A DNA stretch of 64,000 bases from an uncultured Bacteroidales bacterium (GCA_905234755.1 CAJOIT010000001.1:460331-524330); one strand, 5' to 3'; positions 16,862 to 28,636 are shown, counted from the first letter of the stretch. Notes: a model not told the origin generated them from the letters alone. Numbers and translations: made by a program.

Positions 16862-18994
16862 TTATTCCTCTGCCATCAACAGTTCCAGCATGCTGATTGC
16901 TGACTTCGAAACGGGAGTACCAGGACCGTAGATTGCTGCTACGCCTGCATCGTAGAGGAACTGGTAGTCTTGTGCTGGGATAACGCCACCGGCTGTAACC
17001 ATGATGTCGTCACGACCCAACTTCTTGAGTTCTTCTATCAAGGCAGGAATCAAGGTCTTGTGACCTGCTGCCAACGACGATACACCAACAATGTGAACGT
17101 CGTTCTCAACAGCCTGCTTTGCTGCTTCTTCCGGTGTCTGGAACAATGGTCCCATATCGACATCGAAACCGCAGTCGGCATAACCTGTTGCAACAACCTT
17201 TGCGCCACGGTCGTGTCCGTCCTGCCCCATCTTAACAACCATAATACGTGGTTGACGGCCTTCTCTTCTTGCAAACTCCTTGCAGAGTTCCTTTGCCTTT
17301 TCGAATTCGGCGTCATTCTTGGTCTCCGAAGAATATACGCCAGAGATAGTCTTAATCACAGCTTTATGTCTTCCTACTATTTTTTCACATGCATCCGAAA
17401 TTTCACCCAATGAAGCGCGAACCTTTGCTGCTTCAACAGCAAGTTCGAGCAAGTTGCCTTCGCCAGTTTCAACGCATCTGGTTATTGCATCGAGAGCGCG
17501 GCGTACATCGTCGTTGTTGCGGTTTGCTCTCAATTCCTGCAATCTTCTTACCTGCTGGTTTCTAACAGCGGTATTGTCAACTGCGAGAATATCAATCGGG
17601 TCTTCCTTTTCGAGACGGTACTTGTTGATACCAACGATAGTCTGGTTTCCGCTGTCGATACGAGCCTGAGTGCGTGCTGCAGCTTCTTCGATACGCAACT
17701 TTGGAATACCGCTGTCGATTGCCTTTGCCATACCGCCAAGTTCTTCAACTTCCTGGATGTGCTTCCAAGCGCGGTGTGCAAGGTCGTTGGTCAAGCTTTC
17801 AATGTAGTACGAACCAGCCCACGGGTCAATCGAACGGCATACATTGGTTTCTTCCTGAATGTAGATCTGGGTGTTACGAGCGATACGAGCCGAGAAGTCG
17901 GTTGGCAATGCAATAGCCTCGTCGAGAGCGTTGGTATGCAACGACTGGGTGTGTCCCAATGCTGCGCCCATAGCTTCGATACAAGTACGTGTAACATTGT
18001 TGAATGGATCCTGCTCGGTGAGCGACCAACCTGATGTCTGGCTGTGTGTACGCAGTGACAACGATTTCGGATTCTTCGGGTTGAACTGGTTTACAATCTT
18101 AGCCCAAAGCATACGAGCGGCACGCATCTTTGCAATTTCCATGAAGTGGTTCATACCTATTGCCCAGAAGAACGACAGACGCGGTGCGAAAGCATCAACG
18201 TCGATGCCAGCCTTGATACCTGTACGGAGATATTCAAGACCGTCGGCAAGTGTGTATGCCATTTCAATGTCGTTGGTAGCACCTGCTTCCTGCATGTGGT
18301 ATCCCGAAATCGAAATCGAGTTGAACTTAGGCATGAACTTCGAGGTGTATGCGAAGATATCACCGATGATTCTCATTGAGAACTCAGGCGGATATATATA
18401 GGTATTACGAACCATGAATTCCTTGAGGATGTCGTTCTGGATTGTACCAGCCATTTCTTCTTGCTTTACACCCTGCTCCAAACCAGCCACGATGTAGAAT
18501 GCGAGAATCGGCAATACTGCGCCGTTCATGGTCATTGATACAGACATCTTTCCAAGAGGAATCTGGTCGAACAATATCTTCATATCCTCTACCGAGCAGA
18601 TACTAACACCAGCCTTACCAACATCACCAACAACGCGTGGATGATCGGCGTCGTATCCACGGTGGGTTGGGAGGTCGAATGCTACCGAAAGACCTTTCTG
18701 GCCAGCAGCAAGGTTACGACGGTAAAATGCATTTGATTCTTCAGCGGTGGAGAAACCTGCATACTGACGGATTGTCCAAGGTTTCTGTACATACATGGTC
18801 GAGTATGGTCCGCGGAGGAAAGGTGCTACACCTGCAGCGTAGTTCAAATGTTCCATTCCGACAAGGTCGTCGGCGGTATATATGCTCTTAACATTTATTT
18901 GTTCGGGGGTTGTCCATAGCGACTTGTCTGTGCTGTTGTCGCAACATCCGGATGCCTTGCCCGTATATTTTATATCTTTGAAATTCGGTCTCAT
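16862..18994 (-). CDS. mutB: Methylmalonyl-CoA mutase large (catalytic) subunit
   Basis: Adenosylcobalamin-dependent interconversion of succinyl-CoA and (R)-methylmalonyl-CoA, a key step in propionate formation by Bacteroidota. The 710-residue protein has the TIM-barrel substrate domain ([17 protein letters not shown] near residue 92, then [17 protein letters not shown]) and a C-terminal B12 domain with the [20 protein letters not shown] motif (about residue 595), whose His ligates cobalt, followed by the SLAAGH and GGVIPAQDY phrases. mutA lies 8 bases upstream on the same strand. Length is typical (about 710-730 residues). Confidence 0.97.
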   Translation of the reverse strand: MRPNFKDIKYTGKASGCCDNSTDKSLWTTPEQINVKSIYTADDLVGMEHLNYAAGVAPFLRGPYSTMYVQKPWTIRQYAGFSTAEESNAFYRRNLAAGQKGLSVAFDLPTHRGYDADHPRVVGDVGKAGVSICSVEDMKILFDQIPLGKMSVSMTMNGAVLPILAFYIVAGLEQGVKQEEMAGTIQNDILKEFMVRNTYIYPPEFSMRIIGDIFAYTSKFMPKFNSISISGYHMQEAGATNDIEMAYTLADGLEYLRTGIKAGIDVDAFAPRLSFFWAIGMNHFMEIAKMRAARMLWAKIVNQFNPKNPKSLSLRTHSQTSGWSLTEQDPFNNVTRTCIEAMGAALGHTQSLHTNALDEAIALPTDFSARIARNTQIYIQEETNVCRSIDPWAGSYYIESLTNDLAHRAWKHIQEVEELGGMAKAIDSGIPKLRIEEAAARTQARIDSGNQTIVGINKYRLEKEDPIDILAVDNTAVRNQQVRRLQELRANRNNDDVRRALDAITRCVETGEGNLLELAVEAAKVRASLGEISDACEKIVGRHKAVIKTISGVYSSETKNDAEFEKAKELCKEFARREGRQPRIMVVKMGQDGHDRGAKVVATGYADCGFDVDMGPLFQTPEEAAKQAVENDVHIVGVSSLAAGHKTLIPALIEELKKLGRDDIMVTAGGVIPAQDYQFLYDAGVAAIYGPGTPVSKSAISMLELLMAEE

Positions 18995-19002
18995 AGGTCT
19001 TC

Positions 19003-20904
19003 TTATAATTCGTTAATACCTAACATTTTCTGATATTCCTTCAAGGTTTCAAGAACATTGCACTTTACGTGGATGTAGTTCTTGATTCCCTTTTCTTCGA
19101 GTGCTGGACGGCATTCGGGGTCACCTGCTACAACAAGTATTGCCTTGTCGCCGAGAAGTTCTGCAATCTGCGGAACTGCTTCTGCATATTCATCGTCAGC
19201 AGAGCAAGCAACAACTATCTGAGCCTTCGATTCCAACGCAGCCTTTGCGCCTTCTTCGATTGTTGCGAAACGGTTGTTGTCCATAACCTTTATGCCAGCC
19301 ACTGCGAAGAAGTTCGATGAGAACTGTGCTCTTGCACGGCACATAGCAAGGTTTCCGAATGTAAGCATGAATGCCTTTGGTTCTATGCCGCTGCGGTCGG
19401 TTGCAAGACGAAGAGCTTCGAATGCTTCTGCGCCACGGTAGGGCTTCAGCGGTTCGGCAACCTTTTCGTGCGAACAGCAGTCTGCTTCCGGCATTACCAT
19501 TCCCATTAAGGTAGGAATATCGCGCGAGACGATTTCCTTTGTGATGTTAGCTTCCGCTTTTTCGTTGAAGTTCGGGAACTGGTTGGTTCCAAGCAGGGTT
19601 TCGCGGCGAGTAGCGATGTTCTTGTCGCGCTTGTCCGAAACGGCCTTGATTTCTGCCTGAACAAATCCTTCCTTGAACTTGGCAACGAATCCGCCGCCAT
19701 CTTCAACGGTCTTGAACAATTCCCAAGCGGAATTTGCTATCGAGTTTGTAAGATTTTCGATGTAGTACGAACCAGCACCTGGGTCAACAACCTTGTCGAA
19801 GTGAGATTCTTCCTTAAGGATGGTCTGCACGTTGCGAGCAATACGGTTCGAGAAGTCGGTTGGAACTTCGAACGGGAAGTCGTAAGGCATAACCTCCAAG
19901 TAGTCAACACCGGCGATTGCTGCGCTCATTGCCTCGGTAGTGCCACGAAGCATATTAACGTATGCATCGTAAACGGTCTGGTTCCATTCGCTTGTGGTAG
20001 CGTGAATCTTCATTTTCTTTGCGCATTCCGATTCGCATCCGTAGGCGTCAACTATGTTTGCCCACAGCATTCTAGCAGCGCGGAACTTTGCAATTTCCAT
20101 GAAATAGGTGCTTCCAACTGCAAACGAGAAGAACATCTTCTTTGCAACTTCTTCGGCGGTAAGACCTTCATCAGTGAGGCGTGAAAGGTATTCGCTACCT
20201 TCCGACAACGAGAATGCAAGTTCCTGAACCGAAGATGCACCTGCACAGTTGAATGTGTAGCCGTCAACGCAGATTACGCGAACTCTCTTGTAGTCCTTTG
20301 CCATCTTCACGCATTCGGCAAGCAACTTGAAAGCCTTGTCCTCGCAGAGGAAACCTTTTGTTGTGAGGTTCATCAGCGGGTTGAAGTCGAAGTTTGCAAT
20401 TACATTGTCCTTGTCAATTCCCAACGAATCAACGTATGCAAGGAAATTTTTCAAAGTTTCTGATGTCTTCAAGCAGCATCCGCAGAACGATACTGGGTTC
20501 TTTTCGATGTTGATGTCGGCAAGCAGAGTTGCAAAATCTTCCTTGGTCTGGACTTTTGTGTTGTCGATGTAGAAACCGAACGATTCGATACCCTTGGTGA
20601 GCAATAACTTTGCTTCCTTGTTTGCCTTAGCGTAGTCGCCATCGCAGCAGCAGATGCCGTGGTGGATGAACCAGTTGTTGTTGCCTTTGGTTCCGCGAAC
20701 AAACGGGAACTCACCGGGCTTCGAGTCCAAATATTTTATGTCATTTAGGTTGTCGGCGCGGTAGTAGGGGCGGACATTGAATCCTTCCTGAGTTTTCCAT
20801 ACGAGTTTCTTCTCGTAGTCGGCGCCTTTTAAGTCCTTGATTATCGCATCCTCCCATTCTTGGGTCGGCACGGGAGGAAATTCTTGAAATAATTTTTCTT
20901 CCAT
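19003..20904 (-). CDS. mutA: Methylmalonyl-CoA mutase small subunit
   Basis: Non-catalytic partner of mutB in the heterodimeric mutase. The 633-residue protein begins at [18 protein letters not shown]; a start nine codons earlier is possible but would overlap the -7 box. It keeps the barrel-like layout ([31 protein letters not shown]) but its C-terminal B12-like domain lacks the DxHxxG motif, as expected for small subunits. Six C residues in [11 protein letters not shown] near the N-terminus are not a feature I can interpret. mutA, mutB and the DUF559-like gene form one apparent operon. Confidence 0.95.
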   Translation of the reverse strand: MEEKLFQEFPPVPTQEWEDAIIKDLKGADYEKKLVWKTQEGFNVRPYYRADNLNDIKYLDSKPGEFPFVRGTKGNNNWFIHHGICCCDGDYAKANKEAKLLLTKGIESFGFYIDNTKVQTKEDFATLLADINIEKNPVSFCGCCLKTSETLKNFLAYVDSLGIDKDNVIANFDFNPLMNLTTKGFLCEDKAFKLLAECVKMAKDYKRVRVICVDGYTFNCAGASSVQELAFSLSEGSEYLSRLTDEGLTAEEVAKKMFFSFAVGSTYFMEIAKFRAARMLWANIVDAYGCESECAKKMKIHATTSEWNQTVYDAYVNMLRGTTEAMSAAIAGVDYLEVMPYDFPFEVPTDFSNRIARNVQTILKEESHFDKVVDPGAGSYYIENLTNSIANSAWELFKTVEDGGGFVAKFKEGFVQAEIKAVSDKRDKNIATRRETLLGTNQFPNFNEKAEANITKEIVSRDIPTLMGMVMPEADCCSHEKVAEPLKPYRGAEAFEALRLATDRSGIEPKAFMLTFGNLAMCRARAQFSSNFFAVAGIKVMDNNRFATIEEGAKAALESKAQIVVACSADDEYAEAVPQIAELLGDKAILVVAGDPECRPALEEKGIKNYIHVKCNVLETLKEYQKMLGINEL

Positions 20905-20928
20905 TTGTACAGAAATATTTTTAGGGTG

Positions 20929-20936
20929 CAAAGTTA
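20929..20936 (-). promoter_or_regulatory. -7 promoter element for mutAB
   Basis: TAACTTTG on the minus strand, 24 bases before the mutA ATG, fits TAnnTTTG. No TTTG is found at the -33 spacing. No riboswitch is visible in this short leader although the enzyme needs B12. Confidence 0.55.
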
Positions 20937-20982
20937 ATACCTTTTTTATTATAAGGTATATGTTTTTGTTTTATATGTGCAT

Positions 20983-21016
20983 AAAAAAATCGGACAGCCG
21001 AAACTGCCCGATTTTA
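20983..21016 (-). terminator. Rho-independent terminator
   Basis: On the minus strand AAATCGGGCAG pairs with CTGTCCGATTT (one G-U pair) around TTTCGG, followed by seven T. It ends the giant adhesin gene just before the mutA promoter. Confidence 0.88.
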
Positions 21017-21037
21017 TTGGAAAATAAATTGTTTCGG

Positions 21038-24000
21038 TTAGTACAAAATCGTCACAGTACCAGTGTAAGCCCTGTCTTTTTCAAGGTTTTCAAGGTTTAC
21101 TATGTACATGTAAACGCCAGAAGGTACATAGTGGTCACGATAACGACCGTCCCATGGTTCATCTGCACCTCGACCTTCGTACATTAGCTGTCCCCAGCGA
21201 TTGTAAATGTAAATATAAGCTTCGGGGAACATCTCTATATTTTCGATAACCCATGTGTCGTTAACACCGTCTTCGTTAGGTGTGAATACATTAGGAATCT
21301 TAATACATTCGCCGATATGGTCGTACATTGAAAGTGCATTCATAGTTATGCGGCAGTCGTTTGCATCGGTAACCGTTATGCTGTATGTTCCCTGAACGAG
21401 GTCAGTCATCATGTTGGTTTCGTTTGCTGAATTTGCCCATGCGTATGTGTAAGGAGCTTCACCACCAGTAACTTCCAGTTCGATGCTACCGTCGCGTCCG
21501 CCAGTACATGATGGAGAAATAATTATCGGAGTCACCTTTATTTGCTCTGGTTCAATAATGTTGGTTTTTACAGATTCCGAGCATCCATATACATCGGTGA
21601 CAACTACCGTGTACATACCAGCGCTAAGTCCGTCGAATATAGGACCACCAGTTGTGGTTAAATTACCGAAATGCAAAGAGTATTCAATCGGGGCGGTTCC
21701 TCCGGTTGCAGTTGCTGTGATCTTTCCTCCTCTACCGCCAAAGCACTGGATGTCAGTAGTTTCTGCACTTATTATTAGTCGTTCAGGCCATGTTATTGTG
21801 TAAGTGCTTATGTCGGTACATCCGTTGCCATCGGAGATGGTGAGCGAGTAGCTTCCTGCTCCGAGTTCGCTTGTGCTGGTATTGTGTGTGCCATTGCTCC
21901 ATGTGTAGCTGAATGGCTGTGTTCCTCCTGTGGCACTTACAGTTATTGTACCAGTGCGTTGTCCGAAACATTTAGGATTTGTAAATGATGAATTTACCGT
22001 TATCGGGCGAGGCTCGGTAATTTCGTAGGTTGCAGAACCTTCGCAACCCCATGCGTCTGTTACTGTTACCGAGTATGTGCCTGCTCCTACATTGAAGTTT
22101 GTCTGGTAGGTTGCTCCGTTGCTCCAAATGCAGCTCTGGAATGGCATTGCAGCAGTTTCGGATGTTACATTAAGAATGCCGGTATTATTTCCGTTACACA
22201 TAATTGGATTTTGTTCTTCAATTGTGGCTGGTATTATACCTATGTTTCTTATTGATACATTTTGGGACAGCGTGCAGTTGTTTCCATCGGTTACGGTTAC
22301 TGAATAACTGCCCTGCATGAGGTTGTCGACCGAACTTTCGGTTGAACCATTATTCCAGCGGTAGGTGTACGGAGGTTCTCCACCCGAAACATTTACGGAT
22401 GCATTACCTAACGAAATGCCACATTGTACATCGTTACGCGTGATAGGTGTGCTCATTGGATCGGGCTGTCTTATCGTAGTTGATGCCGTTGATGTACACC
22501 TTGTTATATTATCGGTTACAGTTACATTATAGGTGTTTGGTTCAAGTGTTGTGATGTTGGCTGTGGTCTGGTTGTTAGACCAGATGTATGAGTACGAGCC
22601 CGAACCGCCTGTCACGTTGGTTGTAACAATACCATTTCCAAATCCATAGCATGTTACATCTGACGGTGTAATTGTTATGTTTGGATTGTCATTTACAGTA
22701 AGGTTCAAAGTGACTATACTATCACATCCGTTAATTGTCTGTAAGTCCAGAACATATGTGCCATTTTCATTTTCATCGAACCCATTTTCCGTATATCTTT
22801 CGCCATCACAGATGCTAGCATTTATGACGGGGTAGTAGGTAGGATTTACTGTGATTATACGGGTCGTAGGCTGAGCATTTGTTCCCGTAAGGGCAATTCT
22901 GATGACATTGTCGCCAGGAGTTGTCCATTCTACATCTATTGATTCTGTTCCTTGTCCCGAAATTATGTTTCCGCCTTGTACGCTCCAGTTGTAGTAGGAG
23001 CCTGGGACAACGGTAGAGTAGGTTGCGGTTTCGCCTTGACAAACTGGGCTTGGACCATCGATTGGAATGTCGCAGTAGTCAAGATTAATGATTCCGCTTA
23101 CGGATGTTTCGTTGCAGGCTTCGTTTTGTCCTGTTGTTGTTATAGTGTAATTGATTGAGCCTACATCGCTAACATTACCACTAATGATAATCTGGTTTCC
23201 TACTTCGGTATAGTCAATTCCCTTGTCGGGAAGTCCGGTTATCGTTACGCCAGTAGCGCCACCGCCGTATTCAAATGTGAGTTCGGTAATGTCGTACAGA
23301 TAGCAGCCGTCAAGTGCATTTACAGATGCTGGTGTAATTGTTGGCGGTGTTGCAAATGTAATAGTAACATTGTCCGAAACAACAGTTGACGGGCAGTGAA
23401 TATTTTCGAAATGCCATGTCATTGTCGCATCGTATGGATATGTCGTTCCTGTGTATGTGATGGTTGCAACCGGTGAATTTATATCACTGATGCTTATGCC
23501 TGCTGGCAGAGGTGTAGTCCAGCCGCCAATCCATTCGGAACTTGGCCATGATGCGTCAAGAGTATATTCGTTTGCGCATACATTGTCATCGTCACCAGCA
23601 AAGATTTCGGTAATATCATTGTACAATTCGAGGTTGTACATTTGGTTGAGTTCAGCCGAACATCCATTGGGAACAGAAATCGATGTTATGGTGAGCAACA
23701 TAGTTTCGTTAATTGTATGTGATGCTTGGTAAGGTGTCGTCACAGTGAAGTCTTGTGATGTCTCGCCTGCCGATATTGTGTATGTAACAGTAGCTCCTGA
23801 TGGCGATGAGTTTATCGTGAAGTTTGATGAACTTCCAGCGCAGACTGGTGAAATACCAGTTATCTCCACTGTAGGTGACGGGTTGATGGTAACATTGGCG
23901 TCTGCCGATTCGATTCCGCAGTCGTTCACGATATATGCAGTATAAGTTCCAGAGTTTATAGGACTTACATGTGTAAGTTCCAGTGTCGGTGTATTTGAAT

Positions 24001-27000
24001 TTCCTATTTCTGCACCATTGTATCGCCATTGGTATGCAGGGTTGCAAAGGAGATTCTCGTCAACATCTATGCTTAATGTTATTGTTTCGCCTTCGCAAGC
24101 TACCACATCGTCAATTGTGAATGGTTCAGGTTCTGGTTTTACAGTGACAGTGTCGAGAACTACCTTAATTATACCGCAGCATGATGTAGAAAGTTCGGCT
24201 CTTACAATAGCTTGTTGTATTTGTCCTGTTGTGTTGTTAAATGCAATTTCAACGCAACGACCTGTTGTTACACTGGTTATTTCTGCTACCGTTGATGTAA
24301 CATCCCAGTTAATTACTATTGACGGGTCGAGGCTAGCATCGGTTATGCAGTATTCGTGGACGCTTGTACAGCAAACGATGTCGTCTCCTTCCATTTCTAT
24401 CTGCGGAAGAACAGGAGCCGCCTGAATCATGTTAATGAAATTGGTGTAATTGCCCGAAGAACCAGAAGGCGTCTTTAGTCCTGTGGTCGAGTAAGATACA
24501 ATGGTTCCGCTTGCCCCGCTTGTTGGTGTAGCACCTGTGCCAAACGAAGTGAATGATATGCCATTCATTGCAATTGGGATGCCTGTACAGCTAGCGATTG
24601 GATGTTCGTCAGAGCCGGCGATTATCTCAGCTTGTCCTGCAAGGTTGAAATCGTATCCTGTAGTTGTTGATGTTTGCAGTCCGGTGTTGGTTACTCTTGC
24701 AATCTTTAATGCAATACCGTTTGCTCCTGGTTGTCCGATACCACCTGAGCCTCCACGACCACCAGCACCGCCAGCACCGCCGTTTCCTGCGCTACTTGCT
24801 CCAGCACCTCCAGCACCTCCAGCACCACCAGCACCTCCAGCGCCACCGGCACCTCCAGCGCCACCAGCACCAGCTGTTCCAGCAAATATGTTGCTGTCGG
24901 TAATTCCTGTTATTGGAGTATTATATAGGTATAGTCCGAATGCAGAGCCGCCTCCGTAGCCACCTTTTCCTCCGCAGCCACCTGAGCCGCCGCCACCACC
25001 GTGGCCTCCGCGACCTCCATTATTACTACAGCTTCCGAGGAAACTTGGGCGTTGGCTTCCGCCGCCGCCGCCGCCACCGCCGCCGCCGCCGCCCTTGCCG
25101 GGACTTCCAGCTGCGCCTGGGGTGCCAGGAATAAACATCTCACCATAATTTGTTGTGTTTGAGAGAGATGGTGGTGTTTGTGTTGCGCTTGCTCCTGCTG
25201 CTCCAGCGGTGCCTGTAGAACCTGCTGAACCTGAAGAAGGCGTGTTATTGCAGTTTTTGTTGCTGCCGCCGCTGCCGCCGCTACCACCGCTTCCGCCTGT
25301 CGAATTAGGTCCTCCAGAGGAACCTGCTGAACCTGAGTATGCCGAACCGGAATAATCGGGGTCATAGTTTCCTCCATTACCGCCGTTTCCTCCAGCGCCG
25401 CTTGTAACACCATTTTCTGTGACACCAGCTGCACCTGTGCCTCCCGATGTGTAGGTGCCACCAGCGTATCCATTATTTCCGGCTCTACCAGTTTCGCCCT
25501 GCTTGCCGTTTCCAGCTGTGCCAGGTTTCAGTTGGCAGCGTACAATTTCGTAGTTTGAGCAGTCCTTTAGGTAAACCGCATAGTTTGATATTCCGTAGTT
25601 AGTAGCCACGACAACCTGTTGTTCCGATGGGATAAGTTCGGTCGGATAGAATCTGTACACCAGTCCATTGGCAGGTTTGCATGTCTCGTTGAATGTGCAG
25701 CCTACTGCCGATGCTACCTGTGATGGGTTCGACCAGTCTGTTGATACACTGATGTATTTTGAAGAGCCTGTCTGTCCGTCACGGACTCCAACACGAGGAG
25801 TCATTGTTGTTTCGGTACATGGATTTATGTTTCCGTAGCATATTTCAATCACATTCGTGTTTTCATAGAGCTTTATCTGGAAATTCTCTGAATATGTTGA
25901 TGTGCGGCAGCTTGTTGAGTATGGTACAAGGTTGAACCATTCTATTGTGAGTACGCCGCCAGAATAGCTATAGTATATGTTTCCGCTGTATGGCGGATAA
26001 AGGTCGTGTAGCAGGGCAAGTATCGAACTTGTACTTGGTGCGGAAAGTGTTGAAGATGGAGCACTGCCGAAATTTACAAATCCGTTTGAGCATACATATA
26101 GTTCCGAACCGCTGAAATATGTGGTTCCGCATAATGTAAAGTCGAAAGGTAGGGTTATTGGCAAGGAAGCATCGTCGCCAAACGAACCTATGAGAGTTGA
26201 ATTGTTGTGCGGAAGATTGGAGTATGCTGCTGTTGCGGTTTCGAATGTCCATCCGCTGCAACTGTAAATATTATTAACTTGACTTCCACTTGGTAGGTCG
26301 TTGCGTGCATTTTCGGTTTCAATGGTGATGTCCTGCAGACGGAATCCGCTTACGGCATTACCTTGCAATGCAACTACCGCTGGTGCATTGGCAGAACCAA
26401 GAGCGTATGTGTTTGTACGGCGAATTGTGGTCGCACCTGCAGTTGATTTCTTTTTATTGAAGTTGTCAAAATAGCCACCTTCAAGGGTGATGTTGCTGAC
26501 AAGGTCAATCGGATAGTCGATTTCGTATATGCCTTCTGCCATCCTTATTATAGCGCCGGAGCATTCCGACATGCTAAGAGCCGAAACGATGTCGGTCGGG
26601 TCGGATGGAGTCATTCCGCTTCCGTTTCCGTTGACATCGACATAAACAACATTGCAGTCGTTCATGGAGTTGACATCAATAACATCCACAGTCATTTCAG
26701 TTTCGCCGGAGCATCCAAGCGGAGTGCTTACTGTAACACGATATGTTGTTGATGAACTAGGAGACACATTGATTTCGGACATATTTGTAACTCCATTGCT
26801 CCATGTGTATTGGCAGTTGTCGCAGTTTGACACAACAGTGGACAATGTTACATCTGTACCTGCACATAGTCTTACATATCCTGGTTGGATTGCTACAGTT
26901 GGACTTGGATGAGCAGTAACATTAACATTGGAGATTTCGGAACAAGTATTTGTTACATTGGAACTTGTCTGTGGGTTGTATACTGTTGTGCTATTCGATA

Positions 27001-28195
27001 CTGTTACAAAGTATCTTGTGGATGATGTTGGATTGTCGCTTGTATTTGGTGCATTTGAACCATTCGACCATGAATATGCGTTTGCGTTAGCTGCTGTGAC
27101 AGAAAGTTGAACAAGGTCGCCTGAACAAATTTCCGATGGAGTTGCGCTAATGGATGCGATGGTTGGCTTTGGTGTTACAATAACATAAGTGTAGAATGAA
27201 TTTGTTCTGCTTGGCGTTGATATTTGCAACTCGTACCATCCAGTCATAGCTGTGGTTGCGTTAGGTCTGGAAACTGCTGTTCCTGTTCCGATTTGAGTTC
27301 CAGTTGTCATCTGGTTCGCCCCGTTGAAGTACCAATTGTATGAAGTCGCATTGTTCACATTCGAGCATGTCAACGATATTGTAGCGCCTTCGCAAACCGG
27401 AGAGTTGGATGTAACATTGGCTATAATGTTACAGTCGGTTGTTGCCTGTCCATTAAGCCAGCTCTGGTGCTGGGAGTTGAAAAGAATTGTTCCTGCTTGT
27501 TTTGAGTAGTTGGTAATCAAGAAGATATACCATTGTCCAGCTTGAGCGTTTGGTATGTAGCACCATTCGGTATCTTCTGTGGTGTAACTGCAGTCGATGA
27601 TGTTTCCATCTGGATAGCCACCCATGTCGCCGGAGTGGTTTCCGTTGCTTGGGCGGTGGCTTCCATTACTTGTGCTTGTGTTGAGACCTCCGGTACATTT
27701 TGTTCTTACAAGTTCTTCGGCTGTTGAGGCAGTGAAAGGTCCCCAGCAAACGAAGTCGATGTCGTATCCGTTGCTATGTTCCATGTAAATGAGCAGGTCG
27801 CCAGGGTTGTCGATTCGCATGTAGAACCATGCGGGGGACGGCGTTGTATAACAGCAAGCAATGTTTTCTCCGCCACTGCTGAAGTCGGTTGCCTGGGTGC
27901 TGCTTGTTCCTGCGGGGAACGAGTATGAACCTTCATCGGTACAGAAAGCTAGAGCTTCGTTGCAGAAATCTGCGCTTACACCACCACTTCGCAGTTGCTT
28001 GAATTGGTTTTCGGTGTAAAAGAATACATCTGCGCCAGATGCTTTCAGAGAAGCATATTCTTCGCGTTCATCAGCAGTCATCTCATTGAGCGGTTTCGCC
28101 CTTAATATTTCTAGTCGTTGGTAGTCTATTTTCGACTGCGAAAATAGCCATGGCGACAGCAAAACGAGAGTCATGCAGGTTATGACTTTTTCCAT
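21038..28195 (-). CDS. Giant T9SS type B adhesin with glycine-rich insert and SprB repeats
   Basis: A 2385-residue secreted protein. The start used gives the signal peptide MEKVITCMTLVLLSPWLFSQ; an ATG 30 bases earlier only lengthens its N-region. Approximate order: an N-terminal PKD-associated lectin-like module (residues 60-230), PKD/Ig-like domains (250-520), a beta-helix-like stretch (520-640), a second surface module (640-890), a glycine-rich tract of roughly 280 residues (about 888-1165) with long GGAGGAGGAGG runs, more Ig-like domains, several SprB-type repeats (about 1830-2265, phrases such as YTWSNGT and GTITVSATGG), and a C-terminal gliding-motility/CHU_C type B sorting domain (NVFTPNEDGVNDTW to the end). 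The family holds adhesins and gliding-associated surface proteins. It stands alone with its own terminator. Confidence 0.9.
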   Translation of the reverse strand: MEKVITCMTLVLLSPWLFSQSKIDYQRLEILRAKPLNEMTADEREEYASLKASGADVFFYTENQFKQLRSGGVSADFCNEALAFCTDEGSYSFPAGTSSTQATDFSSGGENIACCYTTPSPAWFYMRIDNPGDLLIYMEHSNGYDIDFVCWGPFTASTAEELVRTKCTGGLNTSTSNGSHRPSNGNHSGDMGGYPDGNIIDCSYTTEDTEWCYIPNAQAGQWYIFLITNYSKQAGTILFNSQHQSWLNGQATTDCNIIANVTSNSPVCEGATISLTCSNVNNATSYNWYFNGANQMTTGTQIGTGTAVSRPNATTAMTGWYELQISTPSRTNSFYTYVIVTPKPTIASISATPSEICSGDLVQLSVTAANANAYSWSNGSNAPNTSDNPTSSTRYFVTVSNSTTVYNPQTSSNVTNTCSEISNVNVTAHPSPTVAIQPGYVRLCAGTDVTLSTVVSNCDNCQYTWSNGVTNMSEINVSPSSSTTYRVTVSTPLGCSGETEMTVDVIDVNSMNDCNVVYVDVNGNGSGMTPSDPTDIVSALSMSECSGAIIRMAEGIYEIDYPIDLVSNITLEGGYFDNFNKKKSTAGATTIRRTNTYALGSANAPAVVALQGNAVSGFRLQDITIETENARNDLPSGSQVNNIYSCSGWTFETATAAYSNLPHNNSTLIGSFGDDASLPITLPFDFTLCGTTYFSGSELYVCSNGFVNFGSAPSSTLSAPSTSSILALLHDLYPPYSGNIYYSYSGGVLTIEWFNLVPYSTSCRTSTYSENFQIKLYENTNVIEICYGNINPCTETTMTPRVGVRDGQTGSSKYISVSTDWSNPSQVASAVGCTFNETCKPANGLVYRFYPTELIPSEQQVVVATNYGISNYAVYLKDCSNYEIVRCQLKPGTAGNGKQGETGRAGNNGYAGGTYTSGGTGAAGVTENGVTSGAGGNGGNGGNYDPDYSGSAYSGSAGSSGGPNSTGGSGGSGGSGGSNKNCNNTPSSGSAGSTGTAGAAGASATQTPPSLSNTTNYGEMFIPGTPGAAGSPGKGGGGGGGGGGGGSQRPSFLGSCSNNGGRGGHGGGGGSGGCGGKGGYGGGSAFGLYLYNTPITGITDSNIFAGTAGAGGAGGAGGAGGAGGAGGAGGAGASSAGNGGAGGAGGRGGSGGIGQPGANGIALKIARVTNTGLQTSTTTGYDFNLAGQAEIIAGSDEHPIASCTGIPIAMNGISFTSFGTGATPTSGASGTIVSYSTTGLKTPSGSSGNYTNFINMIQAAPVLPQIEMEGDDIVCCTSVHEYCITDASLDPSIVINWDVTSTVAEITSVTTGRCVEIAFNNTTGQIQQAIVRAELSTSCCGIIKVVLDTVTVKPEPEPFTIDDVVACEGETITLSIDVDENLLCNPAYQWRYNGAEIGNSNTPTLELTHVSPINSGTYTAYIVNDCGIESADANVTINPSPTVEITGISPVCAGSSSNFTINSSPSGATVTYTISAGETSQDFTVTTPYQASHTINETMLLTITSISVPNGCSAELNQMYNLELYNDITEIFAGDDDNVCANEYTLDASWPSSEWIGGWTTPLPAGISISDINSPVATITYTGTTYPYDATMTWHFENIHCPSTVVSDNVTITFATPPTITPASVNALDGCYLYDITELTFEYGGGATGVTITGLPDKGIDYTEVGNQIIISGNVSDVGSINYTITTTGQNEACNETSVSGIINLDYCDIPIDGPSPVCQGETATYSTVVPGSYYNWSVQGGNIISGQGTESIDVEWTTPGDNVIRIALTGTNAQPTTRIITVNPTYYPVINASICDGERYTENGFDENENGTYVLDLQTINGCDSIVTLNLTVNDNPNITITPSDVTCYGFGNGIVTTNVTGGSGSYSYIWSNNQTTANITTLEPNTYNVTVTDNITRCTSTASTTIRQPDPMSTPITRNDVQCGISLGNASVNVSGGEPPYTYRWNNGSTESSVDNLMQGSYSVTVTDGNNCTLSQNVSIRNIGIIPATIEEQNPIMCNGNNTGILNVTSETAAMPFQSCIWSNGATYQTNFNVGAGTYSVTVTDAWGCEGSATYEITEPRPITVNSSFTNPKCFGQRTGTITVSATGGTQPFSYTWSNGTHNTSTSELGAGSYSLTISDGNGCTDISTYTITWPERLIISAETTDIQCFGGRGGKITATATGGTAPIEYSLHFGNLTTTGGPIFDGLSAGMYTVVVTDVYGCSESVKTNIIEPEQIKVTPIIISPSCTGGRDGSIELEVTGGEAPYTYAWANSANETNMMTDLVQGTYSITVTDANDCRITMNALSMYDHIGECIKIPNVFTPNEDGVNDTWVIENIEMFPEAYIYIYNRWGQLMYEGRGADEPWDGRYRDHYVPSGVYMYIVNLENLEKDRAYTGTVTILY

Positions 28196-28636
28196 TGTGC
28201 GTATTTCTTTATAAAAAAACTTCATACTCGTTATTTTTATTTTTCGTTAATACATTTTGTAAATGCTTGTTTTTCTGTATGTTAAACATGTGAACATACT
28301 AAAAAAACTATACATATTACGACCGCAATTTAAACCTTTTTTAAGAAATAGGCAAGATTTTTTTGCTTTTTCTAAAAGGTATAACGAAAAATTGAAAAAA
28401 GGTTGCTTGCTAATTTATGCTTTTTTTTAATTTGTTCTCCTGCAAGCTTTGGATGTATGGTTGCCTTTGGCGTTTTTTCTGTCAATCATTTTGCATTTTG
28501 AGTGTGCCATTATGTTTTATATGGACAATTAATTGTCAGGGTATCCTTGCAACATCTTAAAATTCAATAGTTTGAGTCTTTTTGGAAATTTTGAAAAAAA
28601 TATTGATGTAAAAAATTGCATTGACGAAAAAAGTAG

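Noticed and set aside
24501..25473. Open frames on both strands over the glycine-rich tract
   Set aside because: They are frame shadows of the GC-rich repetitive DNA that encodes Gly/Ala; the translations are Pro- or Gln-rich low complexity.
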